Shown: one piece after another, positions 47,801 to 55,764 of the stretch | Numbering within the stretch: the first letter of the stretch is position 1 | How the letters are laid out: every line of letters begins with the position of its first letter | Assembly: GCA_946406115.1 (NCBI GenBank) | Contig: OX291560.1 | Location: forward strand, 9,735,158-9,799,157 | Direction of reading: 5' to 3' | Length of the DNA: 64,000 nt | DNA from: Apoda limacodes | Taxonomy: Eukaryota > Arthropoda > Insecta > Lepidoptera > Limacodidae | Position numbers and translations under genes: made by a program | The notes under the pieces: generated by a model | What the model was told of the DNA's origin: nothing | What the model saw: the letters and a program-made list of their open reading frames with translations, nothing else | Database searches by the model: none

Positions 47801-50800
47801 TAAATATCAATTATGACTAACATCGAAGTTTTTTGCACACGTTGATAGACTTGGGAAAAATGTGGTAAAACTAGGACCTTAAGCTAAAAATGTGTCTAGA
47901 AAAATTATTGACTAAATTAACTATTTCAGAGGATAGCAGCATCATCAAATGAAAACTTCTTACTGTCACCTCTTGGCCTGAAGCTGGCTCTGGCCCTTCT
48001 GACCGAAGCTGCGACAGGCTGGACGCGGGCTGAACTGTCTTCCGTTTTAGGCAACGAGCTGAATAAGACTGTTGTGAGAAACAAGTATTCTGCCATTATG
48101 CAGTCATTGCAAGTAAGTTACCTATGTTTATTATTTACAGTTTTCACAGTAGGTATACTATGTGTACTTTTAAACATTTTGTTCTGAAATGAGAAAAGTC
48201 CTTACATATGATACTTCACTTATAGCTATTGAATTTGAAGGGTTCTGTACCCAAATGTTGCCAACGGAGCCCTATTACAAAGCCTACGCAGCCTGTTTTA
48301 TCTTTTAGATCGAAGTAGGTAGAAGCCTGAATTTTTTACATAATATGTGTTATTATGGCGGTTCTTCTAACGAATAATAAAATATCGGTCAAGTGCGTTT
48401 GGTTTCGTATAAAAATTTACAAACACAAACAAAAACAAAATGTGTACCTATAAGCGGTCACCCATCCAATGACCAAGCCCGACGTTGCTTAACTTTGAAT
48501 ATGGTTTCTAATAAACAAATGTGTAACTGTTTCTTTTAAAAATCGAGACTATTTTTCTGGATCGCGCTGATATGGTAATCTAAGATGGTAATGGCTCGAG
48601 TCCGTCTCACACTTCGCCGGTTTTCATTATTTGTTGTTATATTAAGTACCTACTTTAGAGTTCACATTAGCAGCGTAACTAACACAATAATCACTGCAAG
48701 TTTAAAGCTTGTATTTATAATGGTTTTTCCGATAGCGAAAAACAACGCAAACGTGTTTCTAAATGTGTAGGGATTCCTTATTTTTTTACTTTTTGATTTT
48801 TTAATTATGTGTTAAAAAATCAGGCTTCTGTACTTTAGTCTAAAAGATAGAGCCGTTTAATGGTCGGCCCCCGCTAGATGGACAGGTGACCTTGTAAAGG
48901 TAGCGGGAACCCGTTGGTTACAGGCGGCACAGAGTCGCACGCTGTGGAGAAAGTTAGGTGAGGCCTATGTCCAGCAGTGGACGTCAATGGGCTAATATGA
49001 TGAATGGTCAGGCAGAAATACAGAGTCGGTTAAGTGATAGGGCTTTATTTTTAACCTTTGGGTACGGACCCCTAAGAGAAAAAGGAGTTTGAAAAATATT
49101 TCGCTGGGCCCATCCAGGTAGTGACCATGGCTAATTTTGCCTAACTTCGCATATTATTTTTGATCGACGAATGTAATTAGGCCTCGGGCTCATCTGACCT
49201 TAATTTTAATTTATTTCACCCATCTGTTACAGGCTCCATCATCAGATTACATCCTTAATTTAGGCAGCAGAATCTATTTAGACGAAGGCCTAACACCCCA
49301 ACAGCGATTTGCAGCTGTAGCTGAAGAATTCTACAAGACTGAGTTGGTGAACGTTGATTTTATGAATCCAACAACTGCCTGTGTTGCCATTAACTCCTGG
49401 GTGGCCAATGTGACTGCTGGAAGAATCAGTGCATTGGTGGATGAGGGTAAGTTACAAAAATTAGTCAACCCCGAAAATCCAAAATAGGGTTACCAATTTT
49501 TATTTTTACTGAACAAAACTATTTGATTAGGTTCGAACCCGAAATAAGGTTTTATAGTTAAGGGTGGCTTCCTTAAAGTAAATTCCTTGCACGGGCTTTA
49601 CTCTTGTCGGCAAAGTTTTTTTTTTCTGCAAGAGATCACAGTACCATTTTTTATCTCGTGTCTGGGTTCGGTCCTAAGTATAAATGAGTAATATCTCCTA
49701 GCCGGTTGGTCGGACGCGACAAATACAAGGTTTATTTTTTAGATAATTATATGTACTTTTATTATATATATATGTTCAGTATTTTTTTCTGTAAAATAAT
49801 ATTTATGTGAGTTTATGAGACCATGTTCTACGTAGGATCAATAACTTTAAAAGGAACTTTGACTCTCAAACTTCGCCCAAATATTGACCTTTAGAAAAAA
49901 TATGAGCAGAAAAAGGAAATTATAACGATTTATTATGTAACACATAGATAACTTGTATTTTCCGCGTCCGACAAACTAACTCTAACTAACTAACGCACAA
50001 CGCACCACCCTCTTGTGCCGCGTTAACTTAGATATAATCTGGGTTAACTCCTCTAATAAGTGCAAAAACAAATAGTGGGTACTATAGCCTCATGTTTAAC
50101 GGCGATCATTTTTTTCTGCCGACTGAACTACTTGTTTAAAGTAGTCATAAGTTATTCAAATTGAAAAAAAAAATGTTTCCAAATTTTCTTCAACAATTTT
50201 ATGGAAAAACTTTTGATTTAGAGGTACGAGGTCGATTTCACCATTTACATCTGGCAAGAAAAATATACCTTACGTAGTTGTTATGTTGTTGTCTCTTTTT
50301 GTTTTATTATTTACTTGTTATTCCTATTTACCTAACATTGTCAGACAAAATAATACAAACTTTGCTTTAAATCATATGTATTCCTTCTTGTATACCTTCT
50401 TATCTTATTTTCCTGTTAGAATTTTCTCAGAAGCATGTTAGATTAATTTTCAATAAGTATACACAGACAATGACTTGGAACATGTTCTTTGTTTCACATT
50501 ACCATCAGGTGGGTCTCAAGCCGATGTTACATTCTTGTTCTGTAGTTTCATTTTAGACAATACTGTCACGTAACGTAAGAGAATATCCTAGAATCACTTT
50601 TGACTTTTATGACACTTACGACTGTTGTGGCTTAAAGAAAACGGTGCGGATGCGGCGACGCGACGGGCTCACCACCAGTCAAGCAGGACTTAATTGGTTT
50701 GTGAAGAGAGAAAATTATGATGTGTGTATTTAGACACTGGTAACCCCCTTCGGCGATTAAAGCCGTCACATTTCACGTTCATTAAATTTATTATGATTTT

Positions 50801-53800
50801 ATAATGTAGGTTCTTTTTAGGGGTCCTTACCTTAAAAGAAAAAAAAAACGGAACCCTTTGAGGTTGTCAAGACCCTTTTTCTTCGGAACGCGGGGAGGGT
50901 ATCAAGCTAAAATTAATATCATATCTCATGTATCCAATCCTTGCGCACTAATCAAACTTCTAAGTCAACACAATTAAAAGATACAGCCGGTTTATGCCGC
51001 ATATTTTGACGCCATACCATGTAACATAAGTATAGAAAAAAATCCAAAAACCGTAGATTTGCAGATAATTTAATTTTTTTTTTTGCGATCATAAACTTAT
51101 TTCCAGTTGGTAAACTAACCGCGACCTATGTCATTGTATGAAGACAACAGTTTATCAACGGCAAAGTTAAGTAAGACGGGCTAAGATATTAGACCATGCT
51201 GCCAAAATTAAATGTTGTTTTAGGTTTCCCGTTTTTAAAATCTTTCTTAAAATTTTTTTGAATAGATTACTTGGTTGGGTGTCTATATGTTTGCAATTTT
51301 TGTTGAATACTGTACCCTATTTGATATATACATATATAATATATATATATAATGTATAATTTATTGTTTTTATGCTATCTGTATATCTATATATATATAC
51401 AAATTCCTAGATCAACATTTTACATTGCACTTCTAAATTTGACTATTTTTGGTTTCTATAGAAGACCTTTCTGGAGTCGTAGCCATGATCCTGACCACTT
51501 TGTACTATAAGGGTAACTGGACTCATCAATTCCCCTTGGCGGCCACCAAGCCAGGCCAGTTCTACGCGTCTCCAAAAGAGTCCAATGAGGTGACTTTTAT
51601 GAACGTGAAGAGCAAATTCTACTATGCTGAATCGACTTTGTACGACGCAAAAATTTTGAGGTTACCCTATTTGGTAAGTTATTAATGTAAAATATCGGAC
51701 ATAATATTATTTTTAGAACTGAAAAAAAAGATTATAAAGGCGGACTAAATACATAAATACATAAAATTTAATTTAGAACTGCTACATATAAATAAGAAAA
51801 TGTACGCTCAATTGCAATTGCTTGTGTTAATAGGGCTGTGATAGTCAAAATCCTTCTGCTCAACATTGTCCCCACATTGTTATTTTTAATTTTGAATTGA
51901 ATAATGTGTATATATACTACTCATATACAGTCGGGTTCTATCTACTTGATTTTCTGATGAAGCCTACGTGAGAGTTCAACTATATTATCTTGAATATCTA
52001 ACTTATAGGCATATACCTGGCACGGGGAACTTCCCTTCTGGCGCTGACTCATCTTCGAGTTCGAGGTTCACATTGGTCGAAGGGACGAAGCTAAGAGACT
52101 CCTTCAGAGTCTCGCCCCAAAATCGCGGTGGAGCAGTAATGGCTGCATCAGCCAACTGCAGACAGTTCAGAAATAAATAAATAAATAGTATGATTCACTT
52201 GCTGACTCTTCAATTTGGCATTTTGTTTGTTATGAAGAATAAGGAGTGCAGATTTGGAAAGTCAACGTGGAATAAGTACCAGGGTCATATAGGTACACAG
52301 AACTGTGTATATGCATGCACAAAAGGGGTGACATGATCTTTAAAAACTTTTTGGACATGTATTTAAGCATACAAACACACAAAGCAATATTATAGACAAC
52401 AATTTTGGTACGATCTTCACCAGCCAAATCATATTGACCTTCCCCAGTTAACCACTGGTTGCTGTTATACCTTTTTTTGTTTCCAGGGCAACAAATTCTC
52501 AATGTACATCATAGTGCCTAACTCCCTGACTGGCCTACCCCGGGTAATGAATTCAATCAGCGTAAGGAACATCCGGACAGAGATCCAATTCATCAAGGAG
52601 CGTCTTGTCGATGTCACTTTACCCAAGTTCAAGTTTGACTACACTTCAATACTTAACCATGTCCTACAAGAGGTAAGTAGACACATATAATTAATAATAA
52701 TCTTTTCAATGCATTTCTTTTCCTCCTTAAAAAAGGAAAAAAAACTGAATTGATTTTATAATAATCCATATAAATATTATGAATGCGAAAGTAACTCTCT
52801 CCGTCTGATATGTGACCTTGGGGTTTGGTCGCTAGTGTCGTAGTAAGTTCGCACCATTTCAATATGGCGATGGTAGTTCTAATTTTTGACCACCGGGTCG
52901 GAAAAGTTTGTTGAACTATAAATACATATTTTGTCCATTTTAAGAAGCTCGTGTAGAGCAACATTCGAATTTTGAAAACAATATGCAATGTAAAGCAACG
53001 TTGGGCATCATTGAATCGGTGAATTCTGACACACGAGCTGCCAATAGCTCAACAACGTCTGCCAATTCCTTTTGGGCAAGCGTCATTGGCTAGGGCCTAA
53101 GCCTCCGTTTATATGGAGAAGTCTGTGTGACTGCCGTGGGGACATACCACAGCTCAGCAAACAACAAATTGTATAATAAATATGTGTATTTAAATTTTTG
53201 CAGTTGGGTATTAGGCAAGCGTTCCAGGACACTGCTTCCTTTCCAGGGCTTGCACGTGGCCAGGGACTACGACACCTGCTAAAGATATCCAGGGTGCTGC
53301 AGCGATCAGGGATTGAAGTCAACGAAGTCGGCAGTGTAGCCTACTCCGCCACTGGTAAGTAAATTATCTTTAGCAATGTCATACCTACGTAAAGTTAGAT
53401 GTAAGAAGGGTAAAAGTTCCTACTTGTCGGTAATATACATTTAGGACACCAGTTAGTATGGTTACTTTGAGAAACAAAAGCCTTAAAGGGTTTTGAAGAC
53501 TCTACTTATCTATACGGTGGCCATTTTTTAGTAAAATATGACATTTACTATAAATTGTATACGCCGAAGTAGAGTGAATGCGTGTACAGTGCACCAACCT
53601 TTTTTGGCCCTCTGGTCATGGGTGTTTGGTCGCTAGTGTCGTTGTAAGTTCTCACCGTTCAATATTGACAGTTGATTTGATTTTAGACTGCACCGGGTTA
53701 GAGGAGTTTGTTGCACTATCCGTATAGGGTGGTAATCAGATCAGCAGCTGGATACATATTTTCGTCATAATGTGAAGAATAGCTTTTTTTTTACCAAAAA

Positions 53801-54674
53801 CTTGACTCCTCAGTGACAGGAGATGAGCACATTGCCGCAATAATGGTGGCTTTAAATATGTCTCATAATGCATTAATCACCAGTTTTAGAGTAATGAAGA
53901 TAAACATGGTAAAATGAAAGGCCAGAGACATAAATAATGTATCTACCTCTTACATTTCTAGACAAACTATAAGAATTAAGTCTGAGGCTCATAATATAGC
54001 AGGCACGTTCCTTCTGAGCAGCGTTGCAATTTAATTAATAGCCAAACCTCATTTTAGTACAAAATACCCGTTCCGTGTAAGCGCAGCTGATAATTTCAGC
54101 GGCGCTATTATTTTTTAAACAAAACATTTGTATATATTTTTGAGTATTTTATTTTGATTTTTTTGTAGTTTATAACAAAGATATAGAGTTTATAAGACGA
54201 AAACAAACTTTTCTCTTTAACAAAACAAACAAGGATATAACTATTCTTCTCAAAGGATTTACTTTCACATTTCACAGCTGTCAAAATTAGCGCAATTTAC
54301 TCATTTCCCGACGTGATTTTGCAGTAGAAATATTTCGCAGCAATACCGCTTTAAACGAAACGCAAAACCGTACATTAGATTTTTCTATCAAAAGCTAAGC
54401 AAACGATAACTGCTAAAAATTCTGCTACGAAGTAGTTAGATGGAACACCCTATATGTATGTATATTTATAGAAACTTTGGATATACTAATAACAACTATT
54501 TCTACAGAAATAGCCTTGGTGAACAAATTTGGAGATGAAGATGATGTCCCGGAGGAGGTGGTAGCCAACAAGCCGTTCCTGTTTTTCATCCAAGATGACG
54601 CTACTAGACAGCTGCTGTTCACTGGCCGAGTGTCAAACCCATCTAAAGTGGACGGGGCTAACAAACTAAACTAA
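26823..54674 (+). CDS. Secreted serpin with N-terminal extension, 8 exons
   Basis: Serpins are suicide inhibitors of serine proteases. Insect secreted members control clotting, melanisation and Toll cascades in haemolymph. Proposed join: 26823-26856, 45278-45513, 47930-48112, 49233-49446, 51462-51673, 52487-52672, 53204-53354, 54508-54674 (1,383 nt, 460 residues). Seen: signal peptide MSVRFCFLLFL+VKFVLC; an acidic extension to about residue 80; helix A onward (NFLLSPLGLKLALALLTEAA); INSWVANVTAGRIS; hinge EVNEVGSVAYSAT (393-405); and the serpin signature VVANKPFLFFI (423-433). Counting 17 residues from hinge Glu396 predicts P1 Lys412 and P1' Phe413, so a trypsin-like target is plausible. All introns are GT-AG and in phase. 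The assignment of exon 1, 18.4 kb upstream, is the weak point. Orthology within insect serpins is not resolved. Confidence 0.88.
27240..27570 (+). repeat. Dispersed repeat, partner on minus strand at 60.8 kb
   Basis: The phrases CCGACTCACACTTGACG, CTCCATGCCAAATTTCATCT, GACAGCCAGACAGGCAGA and TTTGCATTTATAATATTA recur in decayed form, reverse-complemented, at 60,845-61,010. Typical of a lepidopteran interspersed element of uncertain class. Confidence 0.6.
27650..27802. repeat. MITE of about 150 bp
   Basis: Imperfect inverted ends of about 42 bp: GGTGCGTTCTGTTCACTGC at the left against the reverse complement of CAACAAAACGCC at the right, with TTTAATGTCATAAT and ATTATTGACATTCAA paired inside. 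A half copy is at 56,709-56,770. Confidence 0.65.
28235..28370 (+). repeat. Dispersed repeat, partner at 18.5 kb
   Basis: CAAGAACCAATGGAATAAAT, GTGACCATATCAA and GAGCAAAATCGGTCCAG match 18,539-18,630. Confidence 0.6.
28673..28890 (+). repeat. 89-bp tandem repeat, 2.4 units
   Basis: CCTTTAGGCCCATCTCGTAA starts units at 28,673 and 28,762, with a partial third at 28,851. Each full unit contains TTCTAAATGGGAAAAAATAT and ends with AAACGGGAACC. Confidence 0.88.
29057..29835 (+). mobile_element. MULE-type transposase fossil with FLYWCH domain
   Basis: The first frame (29,057-29,281) contains AIEFITNKPGRKIVAVKGSE, an N-terminal FLYWCH zinc-finger start. After broken frames, 29,566-29,835 reads RLLVFDDKGNTVNMSKYRHF, FADGTFNSC, MYTIHG and VIVPLLYAFLDKKGVETYEI. 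This is the first third of a MULE transposase domain (consensus FADGTFK...YTIHG...VPLVYALLPNKTEATY). The Asp of FADGTF is the first catalytic residue; the later part is absent. It lies in the proposed serpin intron 1. Confidence 0.75.
30010..30400 (+). mobile_element. Zenon-like LINE 3' end
   Basis: Starts CCCAAACTCACCCGCGGTAT and ends GCCACCTTAGTGGTATTAG. A further partial 3' end follows at about 30,430-30,510. Internal deletions, no usable frame. Confidence 0.8.
31590..34556 (+). mobile_element. Zenon-like LINE, long copy with internal duplication
   Basis: The element starts in the endonuclease C-terminus, with GSSYH at 31,712-31,726 where the copy at 57.7 kb has GSSDH, so a catalytic-motif Asp is lost. 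The RT follows: SLDVHKSSGPDGIP, NYRPIAITSLLSKVM, QYGFRHGGSTGDLL, SLDIAKAFDRVWH and HCYADDSTGDA (YADD at 33,753-33,764), then the C-terminal arm and family 3' end. The main intact frame is 31,697-32,689. Downstream, frameshifts and a deletion at about 34,148 break it. Part of the RT is present twice (see separate entry). The last 360 bp form the outer part of the palindrome's left arm. Confidence 0.85.
32029..33329 (+). repeat. Tandem duplication of about 650 bp inside the LINE
   Basis: Unit 1 (32,029-32,681) and unit 2 (32,682-33,329) both start ATATGAGGCTT and run through AAAACGCAAATTAAATGCTG to CAAGGTGATGGA or its variant. Unit 2 has small deletions and a changed central segment near 32,870-32,940, so the copies are not identical. 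Confidence 0.88.
34557..35690 (+). other. Unidentified segment of the palindrome arm
   Basis: No family was recognised. It has two short open frames (34,623-34,871 and 34,908-35,144) mirrored at 38,837-39,085 and 38,564-38,800. A GC-rich block, CGCGCCGCGCGCC at 35,118-35,130, stands out. The phrase GAGAATACACTTCGCGGCGCG recurs in decayed, inverted form near 46,000. This may be the body of an unknown element. Confidence 0.4.
35737..36592. mobile_element. TIR element, left-arm copy
   Basis: Its ends are inverted relative to each other: TGCCTACTGATTGACTAAAG at about 35,798 and the reverse complement of CTGCCTACTGAT near 36,515, both followed outward by AACTTTT/AAAAGTT-rich tails. The interior (CACACTGTTCTACACAGTTA, GAGGCGGCCGAACTGTGG) has no coding frame. 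This suggests a non-autonomous DNA transposon of about 0.85 kb. Confidence 0.65.
36593..36970 (+). repeat. 189-bp direct repeat at the palindrome centre
   Basis: 36,593-36,781 and 36,782-36,970 are tandem copies starting TTTTGAAACAATATATAAG (or its equivalent). Each copy is itself partly self-complementary (TAATAATGGTAAA against TTTACCATTATTA). Their right ends are the inverted partner of 36,530-36,592. Confidence 0.9.
36912..37785. mobile_element. TIR element, right-arm copy
   Basis: Reverse complement of the left-arm copy. Its outer end continues into about 204 bp (37,790-37,995) not present in the left arm. Confidence 0.65.
39126..39513 (-). mobile_element. Zenon-like LINE 3' end, right arm of palindrome
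   Basis: Mirror of 34,195-34,582. Stops abruptly at 39,513, where the palindrome ends and an unrelated junction begins. Confidence 0.85.
39514..39590 (+). repeat. TIR-element end at palindrome boundary
   Basis: Contains TTAATGAGTATTTTTCAAAA, TAATTGTACGTTACGAAATA and GAAATTGTTGAT, matching the element ends at 36,700-36,768 and, inverted, 37,740-37,800. Confidence 0.75.
39586..39745 (+). mobile_element. Zenon-like LINE fragment
   Basis: Starts GGCCGCTTGGCCCTTTTGAC and covers the RT C-terminal arm (TTTGACTCCCTGTGTGTG). Joined directly to the TIR-element end. Confidence 0.72.
40037..42026 (+). mobile_element. Jockey LINE, 5'-truncated, with target-site duplication
   Basis: Direct repeats GCTAAAGG at 40,037-40,044 and 42,019-42,026 bound an element ending in poly(A) at 42,001-42,016. 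Frame 1 (to 40,943) carries the RT N-terminus and palm: VIKDLRPRKAPGADGISNDI, SSYRPISLVKALGKLYERLL, FFDVAKAFDKVWH and AGVPQGSVLAPILY. A +1 frameshift at about 40,887-40,902, where CCAATCTA occurs twice in tandem, separates it from frame 2 (to 41,901). Frame 2 has the catalytic LALFADDTA (FADD at 40,909-40,920), the thumb (KTKYLGVTMDSRLNF) and a basic Pro/Arg-rich tail. Only the frameshift and the 5' truncation stand out as damage, so it is young. Confidence 0.9.
42027..42700. other. No gene recognised
   Basis: Unidentified sequence after the Jockey insertion. CAAAATTTCAGGCAATTTCA and similar AATTTC phrases recur around 42,480-42,530. Short overlapping ORFs at 42,398-42,711 look spurious. Confidence 0.4.
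42705..42975 (+). mobile_element. Zenon-like LINE 3' end
   Basis: From GATTCCCACGGCTACTTTCT to GCCATCTTAGTGGTATAAAA. Shares the ACAGTATGGGGTTTAAGAAA variant with the copy ending at 59,990, suggesting the same subfamily. Confidence 0.8.
42977..44520 (+). mobile_element. Third copy of the TIR element, interrupted
   Basis: 42,990-43,140 matches one element end (GCCTACTGATTGACTGAAG, then GGTTATGATAAAGATTATGT) and 44,075-44,520 matches the interior of 35,855-36,290 (CACACTGTTCTACACAGTTA; GAGGCGGCCGAAC). About 0.9 kb of unrelated DNA lies between. It shows the element exists outside the palindrome. Confidence 0.7.
43390..43752 (+). repeat. Possible LINE 3' end with (AAAT)n tail
   Basis: Two decayed copies of CTGGCTCTCATAAYACRGGA (43,454 and 43,590) and a terminal AATAAATAAATAAATAAATA run at 43,731-43,752. 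Several CR1-group LINEs end in such short tandem tails. No coding remains. It interrupts the TIR-element copy. Confidence 0.4.
44880..45035 (-). mobile_element. Zenon-like LINE 3' end
   Basis: Reverse-complement match to the family end: AAACAAGCATACGGTCCACC, AAGCGGTCACCGTAGCC and CGCGTTGCCGACCCTTTA. It ends about 240 bp before serpin exon 2. Confidence 0.75.
45278..45513 (+). CDS. Serpin exon 2 (N-terminal extension)
   Basis: Acceptor ttgttacag ends at 45,277; donor gtgagt at 45,514. Encodes residues 12-90: VKFVLCENTSQVV (signal end), a polar segment, acidic ELEEEETLTIVPLPEERF, and the start of helix A (FDWILTK). Confidence 0.82.
46202..46500 (+). repeat. Direct repeat of about 150 bp, two copies
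   Basis: TGGACTAAGGTG starts both units (46,205 and 46,364). Both contain GTCCCATATGTCGTT, AGGGACAGAATAC and AACACTGCCTTT. A decayed third copy lies at 53,845-53,985 in serpin intron 7. Confidence 0.75.
46565..47163 (+). repeat. 44/45-bp minisatellite with dimeric higher-order structure
   Basis: About 14 units built on TCCTCAGNCNTGCAATGG and ACACACTTAATAGACT. Type A (GACTAGATAGGATTCCTCAG, with CAGTCGTGCAATGGTAC) alternates with type B (GACTATAAATGCTTCCTCAG, with CAGACATGCAAATGGC) through the middle, giving an 89-bp dimer. Edge units are more mixed, and one unit is truncated at about 47,080. Lies in serpin intron 2. Confidence 0.93.
47326..47618. mobile_element. MITE with 44-bp terminal inverted repeats
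   Basis: Ends 47,326-47,369 and 47,575-47,618 are reverse complements with one mismatch (TTGCTTTGCAAATCCGC against the inverted TTACTTTGCAAATCCGC). The 205-bp interior has (CTCC)n at 47,431-47,440 and ACGTGTTTCGCCTCAACACG. No ORF. Located between the minisatellite and serpin exon 3. Confidence 0.88.
47930..48112 (+). CDS. Serpin exon 3
   Basis: Acceptor ctatttcag ends at 47,929; donor gtaagt at 48,113. Phase 0 at both ends. Encodes helix A/B and C, with the NFLLSPLGL motif (serpin consensus NxxxSPxS). Confidence 0.92.
48453..48500 (-). repeat. 5S rRNA-derived fragment
   Basis: AAGCGGTCACCCATCCAATG, then ACCAAGCCCGACGTTGCTTA, closely resembles the reverse complement of the internal region of animal 5S rRNA (GTTAAGCAACGTCGGGC...GGATGGGTGACCGCTT). 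Only about 45 bp is present, so it is a pseudogene or a piece of a 5S-derived SINE, not a working gene. Confidence 0.6.
48855..49005 (+). mobile_element. RTE-type LINE C-terminus
   Basis: Reads RWTGDLVKVAGTRWLQAAQS, then RTLWRKLGEAYVQQWTSMG and a stop at the expected place, the signature end of RTE LINEs. Located in serpin intron 3, sense orientation. Confidence 0.85.
49233..49446 (+). CDS. Serpin exon 4
   Basis: Acceptor ctgttacag ends at 49,232; donor gtaagt at 49,447. Encodes GSRIYLDEGL, the VDF strand and INSWVANVTAGRI, the conserved helix F region. Confidence 0.93.
49447..51461 (+). other. Serpin intron 4
   Basis: 2 kb of AT-rich sequence. An (AT)n-rich block lies at 51,320-51,400. No alternative serpin exon or recognisable transposon was seen. 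Confidence 0.5.
51462..51673 (+). CDS. Serpin exon 5
   Basis: Acceptor tttctatag ends at 51,461; donor gtaagt at 51,674. Encodes strand s3A with TTLYYKGNWTHQF (consensus NAxYFKGxWxxxF) and the VTFMNVKSKFYY segment. Confidence 0.93.
52010..52190 (+). mobile_element. Jockey LINE 3' end
   Basis: Matches the last 180 bp of the 40-42 kb element (CACGGGGAACTTCCCTTCTG, TCAGAGTCTCGCCCCAAAA, GCAGTAATGGCTGCATCAGC) and ends in AAATAAATAAATAAATA. Located in serpin intron 5. Confidence 0.78.
52487..52672 (+). CDS. Serpin exon 6
   Basis: Acceptor tttccag ends at 52,486; donor gtaagt at 52,673. Encodes KFSMYIIVPNSLTGL and VDVTLPKFKFDYT (consensus VxLPKFKxE). Confidence 0.93.
52795..52990 (+). repeat. Dispersed repeat, copy 1
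   Basis: GTTTGGTCGCTAGTGTCGTA, then GTAAGTTCGCACC and GTTTGTTGAACTAT, match 53,628-53,730. Located in serpin intron 6. Confidence 0.65.
53204..53354 (+). CDS. Serpin exon 7, up to the reactive-loop hinge
   Basis: Acceptor tttgcag ends at 53,203; donor gtaagt at 53,355. Encodes LGIRQAFQDTASF (consensus LGIxxxF) and EVNEVGSVAYSAT, ending in phase 1 inside the hinge. Confidence 0.92.
53610..53790 (+). repeat. Dispersed repeat, copy 2
   Basis: GTTTGGTCGCTAGTGTCGTT, then GTAAGTTCTCACC and GTTTGTTGCACTAT, match the copy in the preceding intron. Located in serpin intron 7. Confidence 0.65.
54508..54674 (+). CDS. Serpin exon 8, reactive loop and C-terminus
   Basis: Acceptor ttctacag ends at 54,507; stop TAA at 54,672-54,674. 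Encodes EIALVNKFGDEDD (P7 to beyond P1'), the PFLFFI signature and LLFTGRVSNP, then a short polar tail. Confidence 0.93.
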
Positions 54675-54901
54675 ACGAATATTTCTCTAAGTGAAAATAA
54701 CTATAAACTTAGTTTTCTAAAACACTCTTGTTTAAATAGTTGAAATATTTTTAAATTGATTTTACACAAAATAATCTGTTAAATAATGACTGACAACTCA
54801 TTATTTTTACTAAATTTATTTTAATTCATCGCAAGCCTCAAAAATCTTTGAAAACAAGTTTACCTAGTGTCATAAAGTAATGTAAAAAGTTGACAGAATG
54901 T

Positions 54902-54916
54902 AATAAAATAAATAAA
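54902..54916 (+). terminator. Serpin polyadenylation signals
   Basis: Overlapping AATAAA hexamers at 54,902, 54,907 and 54,911, about 230 bp after the serpin stop codon. A natural 3' UTR length. Confidence 0.65.
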
Positions 54917-55129
54917 TCAATGCCTTTCATTTTAATGAAGATTTTTCGGTCCCTGCAGTGCTTAACAACCGAAAGTTAGTGTCGGGCCAAACGCAGTGTA
55001 GAGATCCGCAGTTGCCTTTCACAAGTATAAGTCTAATTTTACGGATTTTACGGATTAATACTCTTTAAGCCTGTCTAGGTTAGCTGTGGCTGTCTTCCTT
55101 TTAACTTCGTTGTACGTATATACTACTGC

Positions 55130-55420
55130 CGTTATTTGTATTTATATATCCAATATGCCGTTATTTGTATTTATATAGTAAAAACAATTCAAAAAAACTG
55201 GTTGCCTGTAAAGTCGGTATACGGGCGAAAGTTTTACGTGACAATGATTTTATGTCTGTCTCTCTCGCTCTTAGGCGGGCGCGTGCCTCTCACTCGCTCT
55301 CATTGTGAGCGCATAACGTGAGCGGAGCGTAACGCAGTTTCTTGAAGTGTCACCCGGCAAACCAATTTATAAGACGTTGTCACGTCAAAACTAAAACCCG
55401 CCTACGGTAAAATCCCCTCT
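55130..55420. repeat. GC-richer repeat of unknown class
   Basis: Contains a CTCTCTCGCTCTTAGGCGGG block and a TGAGCGCATAACGTGAGCGG block that contrast with the AT-rich surroundings. The ORF across it has no recognisable domain. Confidence 0.4.
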
Positions 55421-55509
55421 AAAAAACATGAAACAAGAAAATATTCTCATCTGAAATTGTTATGTTCAAACTATTCAGTATTTATCGCCTATTAAATAAA
55501 CAACTTACA

Positions 55510-55755
55510 CGTAATATAATGCGAAATGATATTAGAATAGCGCGATCGCTCCGTTAAAAGTAGCTATTTAAAAATAGCTTCAGTACTTTTACAACACAGA
55601 AAAAAAATTTAGGGGATTTTTTTAGGAAATCGATACACGATTAAAGAAACTTTGTACGATAGAAAATATTAGGAAACTTTTATATATATCATCAGATTTT
55701 CGAAATTAGACTACTTAATAACATTTTTTTTATTGCTTTATAATAAGATTCATTC
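55510..55755 (-). repeat. Dispersed repeat, copy B (partner at 5.6 kb)
   Basis: Reverse-complement homologue of 5,580-5,830: GAGCGATCGCGCTA-type core, AAAAGTACTGAAGCTATT and ATCGATTTCCTAAAAAAA on the minus strand. Confidence 0.6.
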
Positions 55756-55764
55756 ATTAAAAAA

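Noticed and set aside
51968..52180. 70-residue ORF in serpin intron 5
   Set aside because: Matches the 3' end of the Jockey family by DNA; not a coding exon.
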